Shown here in pieces: positions 63,169 to 64,000 of a DNA stretch of 64,000 nt. This DNA is from Halomonas sp. UBA3074 (GTDB lineage Bacteria; Pseudomonadota; Gammaproteobacteria; Pseudomonadales; Halomonadaceae). Numbering within the stretch: position 1 is the first letter of the stretch; the number at the start of each line of letters is the position of its first letter. The notes below the pieces were generated by a model. It searched no databases, was not told where the DNA came from, and was given only the letters and a program-made list of their open reading frames with translations. The stretch covers positions 1-64,000 of the forward strand of contig NZ_DFBS01000012.1 of assembly GCF_002366715.1 (NCBI RefSeq), written 5' to 3'. Both the position numbers and the translations under genes were made by a program.

Positions 63169-64000
63169 ATGAAACAGTCATTACGTGGCTTACTCGCCGC
63201 CGCCCTTGTGGCATTTCTCGTTGCGGGCTGTGCGATGCAGCCGCCTAGCGTGGTAGACCGCGTGCCTGCTGAAGACCCAGGCCAGTTACTCAGCCAAGCG
63301 GAACAGCAAGCGCCCGAGCAGGCAGCCAAAACGCGCCTGGAAGCGGCCAATATTTTAGCGAAGCAGGGTGAACGCGACAGCGCATTTGAGACGGCCGATA
63401 GCATTGACGAGGGGCTCTTATCAGACGCCGACCGCGTGCGTTGGGCGCTACTGTTTTCAGAGCTAGCTCGCGCCCTTGACGAGCCGCGGGCCGTGCTCCG
63501 CGCAGCGCAAGTCCTTGACGATGAATTACCCATGCAGGCCAACCAGCAGCAAACCCTGCAAGAGCGTGAGCGCTGGGCGCGCGAAGCGCTTGATCAGCCG
63601 GGTGCGGTGACGGTCGCACTGCCAGAGCTCGAAGGGCAGGATATCCGCCGCATCGTGGTGGCACTGCCTGAGTCCGGCCCGCTTAGCACCGTTGCGAACA
63701 CCATCGCCACCGCCATGCGTCAGCATCATGATGTCCAAGGTGGCAACGTGGAACTCAGCTTTCTTGACGCATCACGCTACTCGCTCGATGAACTTTATGA
63801 TCGCGCCCAGCAGATGAATGCGCAGCTCGTTATTGGTCCGCTAGACAAAGACCAAGTCACCCAGCTAGAACAGCGCGACAGCGTCCCCTTACCGACCTTA
63901 GCGCTCAACTACGGCAGTGGCGACAACAATCAAGCGCAGCGGCTATTTCAGTACGGCCTCTCGGCTGAAGATGAAGCCCGCCAAGCCGCGCGACGCGCTT
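63169..64000 (+). CDS. lpoA: Penicillin-binding protein activator LpoA, cut by window edge
   Basis: 277 codons are visible, and the stop lies outside. AAGGAAGGATAC precedes the ATG. A lipoprotein signal with lipobox LVAGC (Cys about residue 21) is followed by an alpha-helical repeat part (about 40-150) and the start of the periplasmic-binding-fold part (RRIVVALPESGPLSTVANTI). In E. coli LpoA is an outer-membrane lipoprotein that activates PBP1a. It is divergent from rsmI, as in Pseudomonas and E. coli. Confidence 0.9.
   Translation, partial: MKQSLRGLLAAALVAFLVAGCAMQPPSVVDRVPAEDPGQLLSQAEQQAPEQAAKTRLEAANILAKQGERDSAFETADSIDEGLLSDADRVRWALLFSELARALDEPRAVLRAAQVLDDELPMQANQQQTLQERERWAREALDQPGAVTVALPELEGQDIRRIVVALPESGPLSTVANTIATAMRQHHDVQGGNVELSFLDASRYSLDELYDRAQQMNAQLVIGPLDKDQVTQLEQRDSVPLPTLALNYGSGDNNQAQRLFQYGLSAEDEARQAARRA

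Overview
The window is 64 kb of gammaproteobacterial core chromosome. Gene content and order match the Pseudomonas/Oceanospirillales group, and several details (msbA between comEC and lpxK, acidic proteins, high but not extreme G+C) make a Halomonas-like member of the Halomonadaceae the best guess. This is inferred from reading alone; no database was searched. I see no prophage, insertion sequence, CRISPR array or tRNA.

Layout. (1) 1-4000, minus strand: a three-gene signalling operon behind a good sigma70-type promoter. It encodes an outer-membrane porin-like protein, a small phosphate-binding-like periplasmic protein and a membrane GGDEF-EAL protein cut by the window edge, whose EAL half has lost key residues. 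(2) 4065-20841, minus strand except maf: a UvrD-like helicase, DUF1285, tatD, pilZ, holB, tmk, mltG, pabC, then the fatty-acid/phospholipid block fabF-acpP-fabG-fabD-plsX with rpmF and yceD, then sppA, a HAD phosphatase and rluC. (3) 21568-24909, plus strand: rne with a long leader. (4) 25010-35301, mostly minus: murB, a low-molecular-weight phosphatase, kdsB, ycaR, lpxK, msbA and comEC, a plus-strand DUF2062 gene, then lolD with one Lol permease. (5) 35522-37553, plus strand: agmatine deiminase and N-carbamoylputrescine amidase, which together convert agmatine to putrescine. (6) 37658-43232, minus strand: a MutT-ThiE fusion, argJ and secA, and upstream of secA a small exported ORF ending in Arg-Gly-Pro-Pro. 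(7) 43344-61672: dciA (plus), lpxC, and the division and cell-wall (dcw) cluster from ftsZ back to rsmH, without mraZ. (8) 61742-64000: RNase P RNA, rsmI and the start of lpoA.

The genes work together as an envelope-growth unit. They cover fatty acid and phospholipid precursors, lipid A (lpxC, lpxK, kdsB, msbA), peptidoglycan precursors (murB, murC-F, murG, mraY, ddlB), septation (ftsZ, A, Q, W, I, L), lipoprotein and protein export (lol, secA) and PBP activation (lpoA).

The observation I rate highest is the ORF at 42882-43232, a candidate secretion-monitoring arrest peptide upstream of secA. It looks like a functional analogue of SecM built around an R-G-P-P C-terminus. The leader between it and secA can form two mutually exclusive helices, one of which covers the secA ribosome-binding site. 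Other points: an almost leaderless yceD transcript from a near-consensus promoter, a 313-bp AT-rich spacer with a repeated CACTTAA motif inside the dcw cluster, loss of mraZ and of a second Lol permease, and an 18-bp tandem repeat between rsmI and lpoA.
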